Shown here piece by piece: positions 23,739-36,103 of a DNA stretch of 64,000 nt. The DNA is from Spirometra erinaceieuropaei (taxonomy: Eukaryota; Platyhelminthes; Cestoda; Diphyllobothriidea; Diphyllobothriidae), in contig CACRXP010000725.1 in assembly GCA_902702965.1 (NCBI GenBank), forward strand, positions 2,847-66,846, given 5' to 3'. Position numbers and translations under genes: made by a program. Under the pieces are notes generated by a model, which was not told the DNA's origin, made no database searches, and saw nothing but the letters and a program-made list of their open reading frames with translations. Position 1 is the stretch's first letter; each line of letters starts with the position of its first letter.

Positions 23739-23810
23739 AGCCTTTCCTTTGCTGCCTCAAGTTCGAATCCGACCGAGGTGCCGAGTGTTTCACAGTTGGG
23801 TCAATATAAA
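23739..23810 (+). repeat. tRNA-derived SINE, 3' half with B box
   Basis: Resumes with AGCCTTTCCT, then TTGCTGCC and the T-arm/B box AAGTTCGAATCCGACCGAGG, followed by GTGCCGAGTGTTTCACAG and an A/T-rich tail. Joined conceptually to 23046-23087 it restores one tRNA-like unit. Confidence 0.7.
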
Positions 23811-24879
23811 ATCAAAAATAATTTAATTTACCTTTGTTACTTTTAAGCAGTAAGCATTGTCTGATTCGCTTCATCATGTAACATTCAAAAATAAAATAAA
23901 GTTTTAACGGGATGGACACTTTTAAAATAAGAGCACCGTTTGCTTGTTTCCAGGGCAAGGTAAAGACGAACACAAGTCAAAATGCCTAATCTATGCATGC
24001 ATGCATTTTGTTTTTGCCGAGTCTCGTCCGACTGTCCTAACAACTGTCCAGCAATTTTTCTGGATGAAAAAACGCAAGACATCCGTATCTTTGCTTGCGG
24101 AATGCTAGTTTACTCTCCTTATGGGGTAGTTGTTCCGGTCCTACATACTGCCAAATACCGGCGGTCGTCATTTTAAAAATTAAACGCTTGCAAATGGCTA
24201 CAGTTAAAAAAAGAAAATCGCTCTGTTAAAAAACACTTTTGTGTAAAAGAGAATTTGTCAGCTTTCAGAATATGACTGCGTAAAATTAGTACTTGGACGG
24301 GCGTGCCACCCAGAAAAACCGAGTCTGCATCACGAGAAATATGAAGATTCAATCATGGAGCAAGAATCCGTCAGCATGGCAATGCACGGCTCAGTGAAAC
24401 ACCGAAAAATTACGGCGCACCAGGTGGCAGATTTTAGGGATAAAACAGTGGACATCTTTTAACTTTTTTCATCGCTAGCAATTCATCGTCTGCGCATATC
24501 ACTGACTCACCGACAGTTTGAAACGCAGTCATAGATTTTTCACCAAGTCGAGTCTCTGAAAGTGCTCTCATAGGTTGCGATTCAAGACACATTTTTACGT
24601 TTAAGTAACACTCAATGACGAAGTTAATTCATGACGGGTTGTGTCGGCCAGAACGTGGTTTTCCCGTTACAACGAAGAAGCGCAACTAGCCAGCCAGGAC
24701 CATGTCAGTGATACTGATCTGACCCGCTTTTAATCCGTAATATCTAAAGTGACCCCCAGGCTCACAATTCAAATGCAACAGTGAAAAATCAGGTTTCTGT
24801 TGGCAATAAGTGTAAATCAGTCTACCCGACTCCCATTACTGAAACCCCTCCGCAATCTAACTTGTCCACGCATTCACGC
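23811..24879. other. Unassigned sequence
   Basis: No gene or repeat recognised. Two short overlapping frames near 23885-24176 on opposite strands lack splice or family support. Confidence 0.4.
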
Positions 24880-25680
24880 AGCCTGAGAGTTCGACTGTCG
24901 TTGCCGGCGATGTCCACCGTGTGCAGAACGATGAGAGCCGGAGCGAGGACTTCCGCGTGATTTAGTTTATAATGAATGTAAACTTGCGAAACATGTACGC
25001 ACTCTGTCCCTCCCACCTGGACTCGGCGTCAAGACAGACTCAAGAAGACCGGAGGCGGGGAAGGGCGCAGGTGGATGACGTGATCGAACCCGCACCTTGG
25101 CGTTCCACTCAACACCTCCTGGTTCACACAGCAAATGACCAGTGTTTTGAGCCAACAACAAAAGGGCGGCTGAAACGACCGGAGCCACACCTAGGCGTGC
25201 GGCTCGGATACCACAGAATGGGTGTGAGGTAAAGGCCACATTTAGAAGGAGGAATTTCCGCCTGACTCTTAGACCACCAGTCGGTTGTTCCATGCAAACG
25301 CACAACACTAGGCCGACTGTGAGGTCCGTACTATCCCCTCAATTGTCAGCATATCAAGCCAAGCCTTTTAGCGCTTCAGCACGTCAGCTCTTGTTCATAG
25401 GGACTATATGCGCTGATTTGTCGACCTCACTCTCTCTTCCCATTTCCATGTCCAGACATTGTCCGAGACGGTCGATTGACAGGTGCGGGAATGAGCTCGG
25501 TGGCTAACATGACCAGTGGCCTTGTCTGCGCGCGCCATATGCACCATCTCGAAATCCAAACACAATTCCCAGATTTACAAAAAACGGGGCTTGGGCGGCG
25601 TACATCGCGCATGCCTGAGAGTGCCGTAGGTCACGTTATGAAGGAGCCGCTTCGGCCGGGCTTTTGGACCACCAGTCTGC
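24880..25680 (-). repeat. Dispersed repeat C, copy 2
   Basis: The reverse complement matches copy 1 over about 0.8 kb, with blocks mirrored in order: CGGCAACGACAG end, GGAAGGGCGCAGGTGGATGA, CTGGTTCACACAGCAAATGAC, TTAGACCACCAGTCGGTTGT and AAGGAGCCGCTTCGG. The minus-strand frame 24967-25308 (113 codons) is open over the middle and parallels the shorter frame of copy 1, but no domain is recognised. A GTGCGGGTTCGATCACG stretch looks like a pol III B box. Confidence 0.75.
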
Positions 25681-26985
25681 TACTCCACACACCTGACAAC
25701 GTAATATTTAACGTGCTATTTTTGGTACCGCACCCTAACAGTTAAAAGCTACTGTACATGAAATTTAATATGACCCAACTAAATACTGGACTTCGTACAT
25801 ATTAAATGATTCTTTAAGTTTCTGGGAACCTGTAGATGACCTTACGCATACTGCATACTTAACAGAGTGTTCTATAATAACAGCGAAAGTAGTCATGCTT
25901 TTTCACATAAATAACCAATACACAAAGTGCATTATACACTGTCTACACCTAAACATATCTATGTCTACTTTGATACTTCTCTGCTTTTCAATCTTCGTAA
26001 TTAAAAGGCGAACTTTGCAAAGGGAGCATTTATCCAGAAATGCCATTTTACGGTACTTTCAGGCGGCAACTGAGAACAGAGGTACAACATTTCGGATTGA
26101 GACCGACAACTTTAAAACAACTGTTATTTTATGTTAGGTGTAAACATTCTGTGTAATCCCTGAATTTGCTTGCACCTGTCAAATAAAGTTAACAAAATTT
26201 AGTTGCCGAAAATCACGATTTACGCAACATTCCAAACATTTGCGAAGTCTGTCGAAATTAAGCTGTAATGTAAAACGCGTGACATTTTAAATACCGTTTT
26301 TGATATTTCATATTTGCTATTTTTTGATATTTTGTAATGGATATGTCGTTTCGCGTATTCGTAACATTGGAAAAGCCCTTTTTAAAATTCTTCAGTTTGT
26401 CAAAAAGTTTCGTTAACTACTAATCGGAGTTTAAAAGCATTTGTAGTCTGTGGATGTAAGGTGATCAGTTTCCTGCCGTCAGCAAAACAGAAAAATAGTC
26501 TACGACCGCGGCCGAAGATTTACGATCGCTTTTCCGGTTTTGTGCGGATATTCATTGCGATTTTTAACGTTTACCTCTACACCTTGTCGGAAATCTGCTT
26601 ATGCCTTTGTCTGCAGTTTCCACATATCTGGGTAGGTATGGCTGGAGCCAGCATACAAATAGTCATTTCTATAACATAAAAATATGGTTGCCGATTGGAG
26701 CAAATTGTAACATGCATCAACAGTTTTCAGGCATAAAGGCCCTGTTTCATAGTTTGTAAGCCTTCAATATTTACAATTCAAACCCATCCAACATATGAGA
26801 CCAAATGCTCATGGGATATCAATAATCGTTATTGCTGCATTCCGGGCAATAGAAAGCGACTGTGGGCTTACAACTATGCCCTCGCTAAAATAATCATGAT
26901 TTAAAATTGATGAAACTAAGCTGGCTTATGTACTGTTTTTTACGACTAAAGAATTATGAAGACAACTACTTTGAAAAACGAAGAC
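25681..26985. other. Unassigned sequence
   Basis: AT-rich; short frames at 25895-26137 and 26461-26679 are hydrophobic but lack motifs or convincing splice borders. Confidence 0.4.
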
Positions 26986-26989
26986 TGGA

Positions 26990-27190
26990 AAAAGGTCCGA
27001 ATTCCTTATTATCGCTTTTTAATTTCCTCAGAAATTAACTACGAACATGGAGGTTATCAGTTTACTCAAGTTCTCTAGGCTCAGATCAAGGAAGTTATGT
27101 AAGAAAATTTGGGCAAAATACATCAGCCGCAGCAGATAACCGCGTAATATTTATTAACTGCCGACAGGCAGCTAGTAGTATACTTTAGGG
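26990..27190. repeat. Family D arm sequence flanking the palindrome
   Basis: Contains TCGCTTTTTAATTTCCTCAG and AACTACGAACATGGAGG, repeated directly as TCGCTTTTTACTTTTCTCAG and AACTACGAACATGAAG at about 27352-27393. The block CCGCAGCAGATAACCGCGTA and GCCGACAGGCAGCTAGTA matches the left arm of the D copy inside the SINE. Confidence 0.6.
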
Positions 27191-27702
27191 TAAGGTGATA
27201 TCATACTCACAGCACAGGCAGAAGCCACAAGCCCATAAACGCGTGTTTTGCCGATATTCTGCCGCTATATGGCACAGCTGTAAGAGTTTCGGCTCGTCAC
27301 AATGCGTCCCCCCAGTTATCCCCGTCTGGTAAATAATCCTTTTCAGACATTGTCGCTTTTTACTTTTCTCAGAAATCAACTACGAACATGAAGTAGATAA
27401 AGTATATATTTATCCGATGTGGCTGTTGGACTTCGGCAACAAATATACATACATAAAATTCTCGGTCTGAGCCTATAGACCTTGAATATACTGATAGTGA
27501 TAGTGAATACTAAGTTCTGAGGAAAGTAAAAAGCGACAGTGTCTGAATTGGAGTATCTACCAGAAAACAGACGGCGAACTCTTGGGGACCCACTGAATAG
27601 CCAATGGTCTCGCAGCTGTGCCATGCAGCGGTAGAATATCGGCGAAACACGCATGTGTGTACTTTTGGCTACTAAACATACAGTTAGTATGGTATCACCT
27701 TA
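27191..27702. mobile_element. Family D palindrome (512 bp)
   Basis: The ends TAAGGTGATATCATACT and AGTATGGTATCACCTTA are complementary with one difference. Inner mirror pairs include AACGCGTGTTTTGCCGATAT with ATATCGGCGAAACACGC, and TGTCGCTTTTTACTTTTCTC with GGAAAGTAAAAAGCGACAGT. The right arm carries the TCGGCGAAACACGC block of the D direct repeat at 23305 and 23638, linking it to that family. There is no coding frame across it. Confidence 0.75.
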
Positions 27703-29460
27703 TCTTGGAGATAAATTCCAACTCAATGCAAAAATGCCAAAAATATGAAATTTACTGAAATAAATTTAAGCTAAACGAGCGCCATGACCTGCCTTAGTGG
27801 AGTTATATAGTCCACAGCTTAATTGTACGTTGTGCTCTTGAATTTACTAAAAACGCTTATTAGGTAGGATAGCAAATATAAACTGACTGAGGTTGCCGTA
27901 CGGATGTTCATACACAGACTGAAAAGTCGACAGTCTTTTCCAAGGTCTCGGCGAGCACATGATGAATGGCATTTTGAAGGACCGATAAAGTACCTTTAAC
28001 TGCTTCTAGGGTCCGGACAAATGCAATTGGCGGACTAAATGTAGGCATCAGTTTGAGATAAATCAACTGCTTCGTGATGCCTAAATGCTTAAGGACAATA
28101 CGTTTACCATTCATCCATTTTGTTTAAATAGAAATGCTTTTATAAACAATTTCAACACCCACACAATAGAAGCTCTTTATAATAGGATTATTGCTATACT
28201 GGTTAGAGTACACAGTAGAAGAGATTCTACATTTCCAGTTTTCGTGGGCGTTGTATACACATGCGCTTGGATACTTTGTGTGAGAAATTCCCTTTATTCC
28301 AAGAAATGTTCAATAGATTGTCATGATGCCAACTGAAAGGATATAAAAGCATATGCAATCTCTCAGGGAACATTATTTTTTGCGGGGGCGGGCAGTTCAA
28401 ATACACTGAAGTAAACCTCTCAAGCAAAAGCCTCGTGAACCGATGAGTATTTCAAGTACCAAAGACAGATGCCTACCTTTTGTGTCGCGTTGACCCTGAG
28501 CCAACTTACTTTCCGATAATAACATGGCAGACGCCAGCTTTTTGGGAACAAACGAAAACACTGACGCGAAAAAACCATTTAATATTGAAGTCTCCACTGT
28601 GTTATTTAGAAGAAGGTGGGAAAGAGATCAACTTGCATGCCGACGATCAAGCAATAAGCGCACCAGCGGGCGGCAATTGCCGATAAAGGGGAGAACGGCT
28701 AATTATCATAGGTAGGCAGTAGTACAGCGACTGAATCCCATAAATACTGTAACATTCTGTGCACGAATCACCTCCTTATGCTACTGTCTCTGATGATGGG
28801 TTTGAATGCAAACGCGAGACGTCAGGCGAATAAAGCTCTTTTTCAGTGATAGACTTTATTCCTTAATAATTGACTTGGTCGCAATTGCAGTCTGTCCAGC
28901 AACTGACTCTAGATTTCTGTTTAATGAAAATAGGGTCCTCAGGGTACGAGAGGTTTGGCTGACACTCCGGATGCGAATGCTAAAATGACTTTGTATACTG
29001 AGCAGGCAATTTTTTTGCTGATTATGTCGCCTTTGCTCGTGCTTCCTCTGAAATGTAGTGCCACATCTTGGTTAAGTTAAACCTCATAGTCTTGCGCTTT
29101 TGGGAAGTCGCTGAAGGTATAAACAAGCATATTTCTAAAGGAGTTATCCACTCGCTGATAAATCCTACTAGGCATTTCACTACTCGGCGTTTTTTAATTG
29201 TTGCCAAAAATTAACAAGGGCTGAGGACTCTTCAGTCATAAATATTTTGTGAACTGTTCATAAAAATCTTTGCCGCAAAGTCTATGAGTGTACATGTACA
29301 TACTTGACATGAAAATATAGTTCATTTTTATCAATTCCGTCACAAGCGTTCTTGCGAATATGCCGAATAGTATTCTTAACTAAAATATCTCTTAGTCGTA
29401 ATTCACATTCTGAGATGAAAACTTGTGTCAACCTAAATAAGCATATTCTCTACTCACAAA
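27703..29460. other. Unassigned sequence with one initiator-like frame
   Basis: 28524-28715 (plus) begins ATGGCAGACGCC and is open for 63 codons, with a possible donor AAG|GTGGGA after FRRR. The donor is weak and no homology is recognised. The rest shows nothing. Confidence 0.25.
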
Positions 29461-29464
29461 CGTA

Positions 29465-30348
29465 CAGTGAGTGATCGATCCCATGTAATGTTGGTCAAAA
29501 TTCTAAAGTGCTCTTTTGAAAAGGAAGAGTTACTTAGGTTGTGTTGCAATATTGATCACGATGCAGCATATGCCTATTGCATTTTGCCCTGCCAGGATCA
29601 TTGCTTTTGGATGCGTTTTGCTTCCTCCTCCTGCAAAAAACGGCAGTCGGCAGAAAATTATCACTAACATTGCATGCATTTTCACATTGCTTTTAGATGG
29701 TCTGTTAAATTCGACTTTATTTTATACAAGGGACGCGCAAGATATAATTCCTTTTTCTAATTCGGTAGATATTTCCAATGGTTTAGGCTTTTTATTGCAA
29801 AAAAATATTTTGCTCATTAAAAATTTTCATTTTATGGACTTATTTTAAAATCGTGCAGTGTCCATTCATATATCAGTATTGTCGTCTGGTGAAATGTTCT
29901 ACATTATCTGCATTCGTTGCTAAATTTTATGATTTCTAGATGGCATTTTCTTAAAGACACAGAGGCGTATATGATTTTCCTTAGACAGGACGCATTCACC
30001 ATGAAGACCCTTTCTCCTGGTATAATCTTTAAAAGCAATGTGATTTTCTACCGAGCGAGTAAACAAAAGCATACTTAGTCCATTTATTTATAAATTATAT
30101 TGAAATTCATAAGACCATTGAAAATCGGTGTGCAAAAAGCAAGCTAGATAAATAATCATTTTTGTCGACTGTGGATTCTTCAGGAGAACCAAGCAAAGTG
30201 CATTCGAAAGGCGACTTACTGGCGAGTCCGAAATACTGTAAGATTATGCAGCATCGTATACGGTATTATAATCCTACCTAACTAATCCTTCCTTGTCAAA
30301 ATTTGTTTCAGATTTGTGGCCAATATTTCATGAGATTGGTCGCTCACT
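29465..30348. mobile_element. Family A foldback element (about 884 bp)
   Basis: Starts CAGTGAGTGATCGATCCCAT after TA. It ends ATGAGATTGGTCGCTCACT, followed by AG where other copies have GTA, so the last base is lost. Arms mirror each other as in other copies (GGAAGAGTTACTTAGG on the left, CCTAACTAATCCTTCC on the right). The centre is shortened. Frames at 29467-29848 are arm sequence. Confidence 0.75.
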
Positions 30349-31190
30349 AGGATGGATATCACAGCAAACGACAGCAAGCAACTCCATGCAAGCAAGCGAC
30401 TCCCATGATTGTGGATTTATTGACGCTAGTTCTGATTGACGGCTTTTTATTAGATACAAAGAGGTTGAAACGATTGTCATCTTTGAAGCAACCACTCTGT
30501 TGCAGTGTGCCGGCTCCATCAGTGAACAAGCAAATGCATTTGTTAATCCAGCAATCAAACACTTGGATGGAAGCGACCTTCCCATGTAGTGACATGCCGA
30601 AATAGGGCCTCATGACTTCCTACCCTGTGAAAGAGTCATTGAGCAGCTTAACATCATGTAAGATTGAAGAACATGAAGTGATGTAGAGGTGGCATTCGGG
30701 TTTCCCAATAGCCTCCTAAATTATCTCTTGAAAAGCCTGTCATCCTTTTTTAGAGAAAGAAGCGGGAATTTACCTCAAACGCATGTTGCCGTGCAAGTGC
30801 ATGCCAAGTTTAAAAAAAATTATTTATTGTTGATTTTGGCGCAACTACGAACAATGAATTGTCAGTCAACAGAACAACAGGACCTACTGGAGTCCAAATA
30901 ATGAGCTGACGCTGTCGCATATATATCATGAGGCGCAGGGACATTATCGATCAACAAACTCAGCCAACCAAGATTGCGACAAGGGTCCAGTAGGCTGTCC
31001 CGGTCCCAAATGTAAGCGCAATATGGGCATTGAAAGTAAAGCAGACTGAAGGAGGATGCTACCATCGTTAGTAGGGACAGAATCAGAAAAGGCTACCTGA
31101 TATGTGAAAAATCCGCTGCGAGATGGAATAAAATCTAGAATCCCCGCAGAGGACCTGACTGACAGGAAACGCGGGTCAGCAATTCCCAAC
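30349..31190. other. Unassigned sequence before a telomere-like tract
   Basis: Two overlapping minus frames (30328-30585, 30359-30613) and a 70-codon plus frame (30689-30901) carry no motif. No repeat identity established. Confidence 0.35.
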
Positions 31191-31510
31191 AACCAACGAC
31201 ATACCTAACTGCAACCTCAAAAATATGAGCCTGATGCTTAACATAATTATAAACCTAACACTGACTCTAAACTAAACACAAGACCTAGCACTAAACATAC
31301 CATAAACTCAAAGCCCAACCTTTACTCTCAGCCAGATGTTAACCCCTAATTTAACCGCGACCCACATCCTAAAATACACCTTAATTGTAACGCTGTCCTA
31401 GTCCAAAAACTGATTCTTGCTCCAACTTGAACATTAAACCAAAACTAAAGCCACAATCCAAACCCTATTTCTAACCAGAGGCCTTAAACGTAACATGAAA
31501 TGTACCTCCA
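31191..31510. repeat. Degenerate telomere-like CTAACCC tract
   Basis: About 300 bases in which CCTAAC, CTAAAC, TTAACCCCTAA, CTAATTTAACC and AACCCTATTTCTAACC recur every 8-15 bases with few plus-strand G. Same strand orientation as the tract at 1.1 kb, and longer. Confidence 0.6.
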
Positions 31511-31621
31511 AACATAAGTCTCAGTCTGACAGTAGTCAAAACCCAAAACTGATCGTACCTCTAAACCGTTGTATCATTGGGTACTTTACCACTGACGATT
31601 TTGGCATCCTCCTTCGGTATA

Positions 31622-32615
31622 CAGTGCGTGAACTATCTCATAAAATGTTGGCTGAAATTTTGAAATGCGATTTCCATTAGGAAGGATTACTTGGTCGCGG
31701 TTGTGACACTGATTATCGTAAGGCATACTCTTATAACATTTTAGACTCGACAGTATGTCGGCTTTAAAATGCACTTCTTTTTAATCTCCTTTAGAAAGCG
31801 TGCTCGGTAAAAAATGACTACTTAAGTAGCATGCATTTTTCCCATTGATTGTCGATGGTCTTGCAAATTCAAATATATTTTATAGAAACCACAAACAAAA
31901 ATGTGCTTTCTTTTAGTCAATAAATAGAGAATCACATCTTGTTTATATTTTATAATTAAAAAGGAGTATAATTAGGTTTCAAAAAGTTTCTGATTATGAG
32001 ACTTTTTAAGACCGCGATATGTCCATTCACATAGCATCGTACCTGGCCGTTTACCACTGCTCCTCATGAACTGTAGATCATGGTCCGCATCCATTGCAAA
32101 ATTTTATGAACCATGTATGATATCTCTTTAATGACACAGAAAATTGTGGCATTTTCTTTACGCGGAACGCATGCAGCTTGTGGAGTTTAATCACTAAGCG
32201 CTAATGCAACAAATGATCAGGCTCCAATTTTTTCGGCAATTAGAAACCTTTTTTCAAAACCTAATTAAAATTCTTCCTTAAGTATAAAATATAAAGAAGA
32301 CGTGATTCTCTATTAACTGACTCAAAGAAAGCATATTTTTATTTATGGTTTCTATAAAATATATTTGAACTTGCAAGACCATCGAAAATCAATGGGAAAA
32401 ATGCATGCTACTTAAGTAGTCATTTTTTACCGAGCACGCTTTCTACAGGAGATTAAAAAGAAGTGCATTTAAAAGCAGATATCATTTTGAGTCCAAATTG
32501 TTATAAGAGTATGCCTTAAGATAATCAGTATTACAACCGCGACCAAGTAATCCTTCCTAATCGAAAACGCATTTCAGAATTTCAGCCAACATTTCATGAG
32601 ATAGGTCACGCACTG
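31622..32615. mobile_element. Family A foldback element, full length (994 bp)
   Basis: The left end is CAGTGCGTGAACTATCTCAT and the right end ATGAGATAGGTCACGCACTG, flanked by TA on both sides. It is one of the best-preserved hairpins: GTAGCATGCATTTTTCCCATT on the left mirrors AATGGGAAAAATGCATGCTAC on the right almost exactly. Non-coding. Confidence 0.88.
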
Positions 32616-32753
32616 TACTTTAATTTCAATGTCTATATTGCGCCTACAATTAGATCAGGGCCGCGTAACGGGTCCTTTTCAGGGTATCTTCTCCCCAATT
32701 TATTAGCATGAAAAAAGTACAATGGTTTAGTAACCCATGATGCAATGTACATA

Positions 32754-33055
32754 CAGTGAGGGACAGATCTCATGAAATGCTGGCAGAAATCCTTAAATTT
32801 GTTTTCGATTAGAAAGGATTAATTAGGCACGGCTGCAAAATCGATTATGCTACGGCATAACCCCATAATTTTTCGCACTTGGCAGGATATCAGATTTTGA
32901 ACACACTGCTTTTGAAGCTCCTGTGGAAACCGATTTTGGTAGAAAACGATTACTTAAGTTGGATGCCCTTTTCCTATCGATTTTCGAGGGTCTTGCAAAT
33001 TAAAAAAAATATTTTCAAGAAACCACGAACAAAATGTGCTTTCTTTGGGGGCTTT
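32754..33055. mobile_element. Family A foldback element, left arm only
   Basis: Starts CAGTGAGGGACAGATCTCAT after TA and follows the left arm (GGCAGGATATCAGATTTTGAA, CGATTTTCGAGGGTCTTGCA, ATGTGCTTTCTTTG), then stops near 33055. The right arm is absent. It lies only 138 bp from the end of the preceding A copy and in the same sense. Confidence 0.7.
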
Positions 33056-33097
33056 CATTTAGGCACTCCAGTTTTGAGATTACAGTTTTTAAACTCA

Positions 33098-33225
33098 CTC
33101 AATATACACTACTAGCTGCTTGTTGGCGGTTACTGAATATTTCGCGTTTATTATCCGTGAGTGACGAAACTTAGCCCAAGTATTCATATCAAAATTCAGT
33201 CTAAGCCTTTCACTCTAAAATAAAC
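33098..33225. repeat. Family D arm fragment
   Basis: TATACACTACTAGCTGCTTG, TTGGCGGTTACTGAATATT and AGTATTCATATCAAAATTCAG match the right foldback arm of the D copy at 23402-23510 at about three bases in four. Confidence 0.65.
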
Positions 33226-35235
33226 TGATTTGTTCCAAGTAACAGATCTGTGTGAGCATTATCTATTTTCTGACTGACTGATAAAAAAAATCGAAGCTTG
33301 TTTAGCTTGAACGGGGCATGTGATCTGGAATTTAACAAAGGCCTATATTTTTTCTACGTTTTCAAATGGAGGAGGTCAGTTCCATGTATCTACGGACCAC
33401 AACGAATAGAACGTTTGTTGTTTTTATGTTAATCCAGTAACAAAGATAAACGTCTTGATTGTTTTAATATTTTGTTAAAGAGAATCGGACCGTTGGACTG
33501 AAAACCGCTTTCCCCTCCAATGCGGCATGTACTGTCTCGAAACATATGAAACGAAGACTATCTCCCACAAGATGTTCAGATAAAATCAGACGCTTAGCGG
33601 ATGTCTCAAAACAATTTTTTTTGGAAAAACATTACGGCCCGCGGTTTTCATGTTTAAATGCATATGGGTTTGACTAATTTTCTAAGCGATTATCACAAAT
33701 CTTACTATGATTTAAGGGACGATCTGTTAGTTTCAGTGATTCAGAGCTATTTCAAGCGAGTTGACCAGTTTATTACTTTCATCCGCTTCTGCATATTAGG
33801 CATGCTGTAATTGTGTTTTCAGTTACTCACTGAACCTATCATAAAAATACATACCTACTGGGTATTCTGAGGACATTTATGTTTCGCTTTTTTTTGCCAT
33901 ATAAAAACGTGTTGGAGTTTGGAGAAGTTTGCATGTCTACTGGTGTGGTCTAGTAGGCACTGTCAAGTAGCTGATCACAAGGAGAGTTGTGTGCAACTCA
34001 CGTGTTGCCGAAGTTGACAGACGATGCGTGATTTAGTTTTGCAAAAACAGCAAAAGAGCTTAAATTTCGTTAAGGGAGGTCCTGTTTAAACCTGAAGTCA
34101 TGTTAAGTCTCATATCTTCCACAGTTCAGGGACCGTTTCTTTATTTCTAAGAGGGATGTTTGTTTAGGCCGCATGTCTATCAATGAGTTGACAAACTGCA
34201 TGAATCGAGTAGGATTGCCTAGCTGGAGGTGTTTTCAACAAAAGGAGTTATGACACAATCATTTGGCCTGGCTGCTCGATGGGCATAACGCTTCGGTTTG
34301 CCTTGAAGCAAAAACGCGGAGATCATTTAGTTGGCTCCAATGAGTGAATAACTCAGTCATAGTTGTACTGCTCCTTGAACTGCCGTGGACGGTTTTAAAT
34401 GGTCAGTTACAATAGCCAAACGCTCCAGATTCGACAGTCTGATTTGATCAACAACTGCCTCTTTTTCGTGACTTCACATAGAGAACGAGTTCATTGTTAG
34501 GCTGTGTTAAATGCTATCGTCTCTACAATATTTGTGCTGTCGACCACAACTGACCACTTTATATCTCCAATTAGTTGCTATGTACCGTTCTTTTTCCATT
34601 TCAGTTTGATCTGCACTACCGCTACAGTTGAACGAGTGCCTTTATTTAGCATTTTGTCTGTTTCTGCAAATTATTGGTATGTTAGATAGTACATTTATTT
34701 GTGCGCACCGCTAAGACCTACACATCATGAAAATCTGTAATTGGTTTTCACTTCCCTTTATTCCTTAGTCGCAGAATTTCTTTTGCGAAATGTTACGTAA
34801 AACATGACATTTACGTGTTAAGACGGGTCTGGCAGTTTGCCCTATTTAATTCTTAAGTTAAAAAGTAAGAACCGTCAGTGACTATTAGTACCACCGGGCA
34901 ATACCGACTGACAGTTTAATGGTATTCCTGCACCAACTAAGCAGAAAGCATGGAGATGTTTGCACTTTCATCTACTGGCTGTTTACCTGTCAGCAAGCAT
35001 TGACGTAACTCTGCCCGAAGCTTAGCGAAATGGATGTATATGCCAACTGAAATTCTGCGCTCGTGCATAGCCTCAGATGAGACCTTGTCAGCTCCTTCTT
35101 GTCGGTCCTGTGCATTAAAAACTGTAGCTCTGACCAGGCCATGGTTGTCGTTTTTACAAACAAATGCATTAGGTTGATCAAGTAGTAGAATCTCAGAAAA
35201 ACTGCACCAATACCCTCGGGCTCAAAAGAATAATT
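33226..35235. other. Unassigned sequence
   Basis: About 2 kb with no repeat copy seen. Short frames at 34504-34689 and 34990-35181 are unremarkable and have no supported splice borders. Confidence 0.4.
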
Positions 35236-35239
35236 GTGC

Positions 35240-36013
35240 GGTCATTTATTGGCGCGTCGATTTGCATTCATGTTTGCACATGTTCATATTTATTCTGCAT
35301 CAAACTCCACTATATGCGAACTGTAACTTAAACACTTCGTCTTTACTATTTTGGAAGAAAATCACATATTTTATCAAGATAAAGGATAAATTTCGGTGTA
35401 GAAAGCATCTTTTTTTCCCGAAACATTTTGGGCCGGATCAGCCTATGCATTAGCATCTAGCGATTTCGTTCTATGTACAAGGTGCACGGCGTAAGAACAA
35501 TCATATACCCATCTGTGTCTTTGAAAAACTATAAAGAGTTGATAAGATTTTGCAACAGATGCGGATTATGCTATCCATTTCATGAGGAGTATTGGTAAAC
35601 AAATATATATGATGGCGTATGAATAAGCATTGTGCGGTCTTAAAAGTGTACTATTTGATACGTTTTTAAAAGCGCTGTCCTTTTTAAAGTATATAATGTA
35701 TTAAAAACGTTATATTTTACCAGACAAATAAGGGAAAGCTCATTTTTGTAACCGTTTTCTAAAACAGATATTTGATTTTATAAGAAAGTCGGGGATTGTT
35801 GCGAACATGCAAGAGGCATATGCAGTCTTTTTTCCCAAGTTAGTAGGAGGTACAACGGAAGTGAATTCAATAGCCCACATCCTGGCGAGTCCAAAATACT
35901 ATGGGATTATACTGCACGATAACCAGTTATACAACTCATCCTAGGTAATCCTTCCTTGTCGAGAACGCATTTCAGAAATTCGGTCACCATTTCATGAAAT
36001 GGGTCACGCACTG
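35240..36013. mobile_element. Family A foldback element, left end lost
   Basis: From about 35405 the sequence tracks the centre and right arm of other A copies: CCGGATCAGCCTATGCATTA, GCAACAGATGCGGATTATGC, CATTTCATGAGGAG, and the right end ATGAAATGGGTCACGCACTG at 36013. The first 160 bases are only weakly alignable and the left terminus is gone. Confidence 0.65.
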
Positions 36014-36103
36014 CAAATACAGTTTCTTGCTTATGGGTCATATGAACTCACTGCAAAGGCTTGCTTTTGTCTGGCGTAGAAGACAATAACATGGGTGTAT
36101 GTA

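Noticed and set aside
29467..29848. 66- and 110-codon plus frames.
   Set aside because: They are left-arm sequence of the A copy beginning at 29465 and are not open in sister copies.
34504..34689. A hydrophobic 61-codon plus frame as a membrane protein exon.
   Set aside because: Hydrophobic chance frames are common in T-rich DNA; it has no splice support and lies on the opposite strand to the GPCR.
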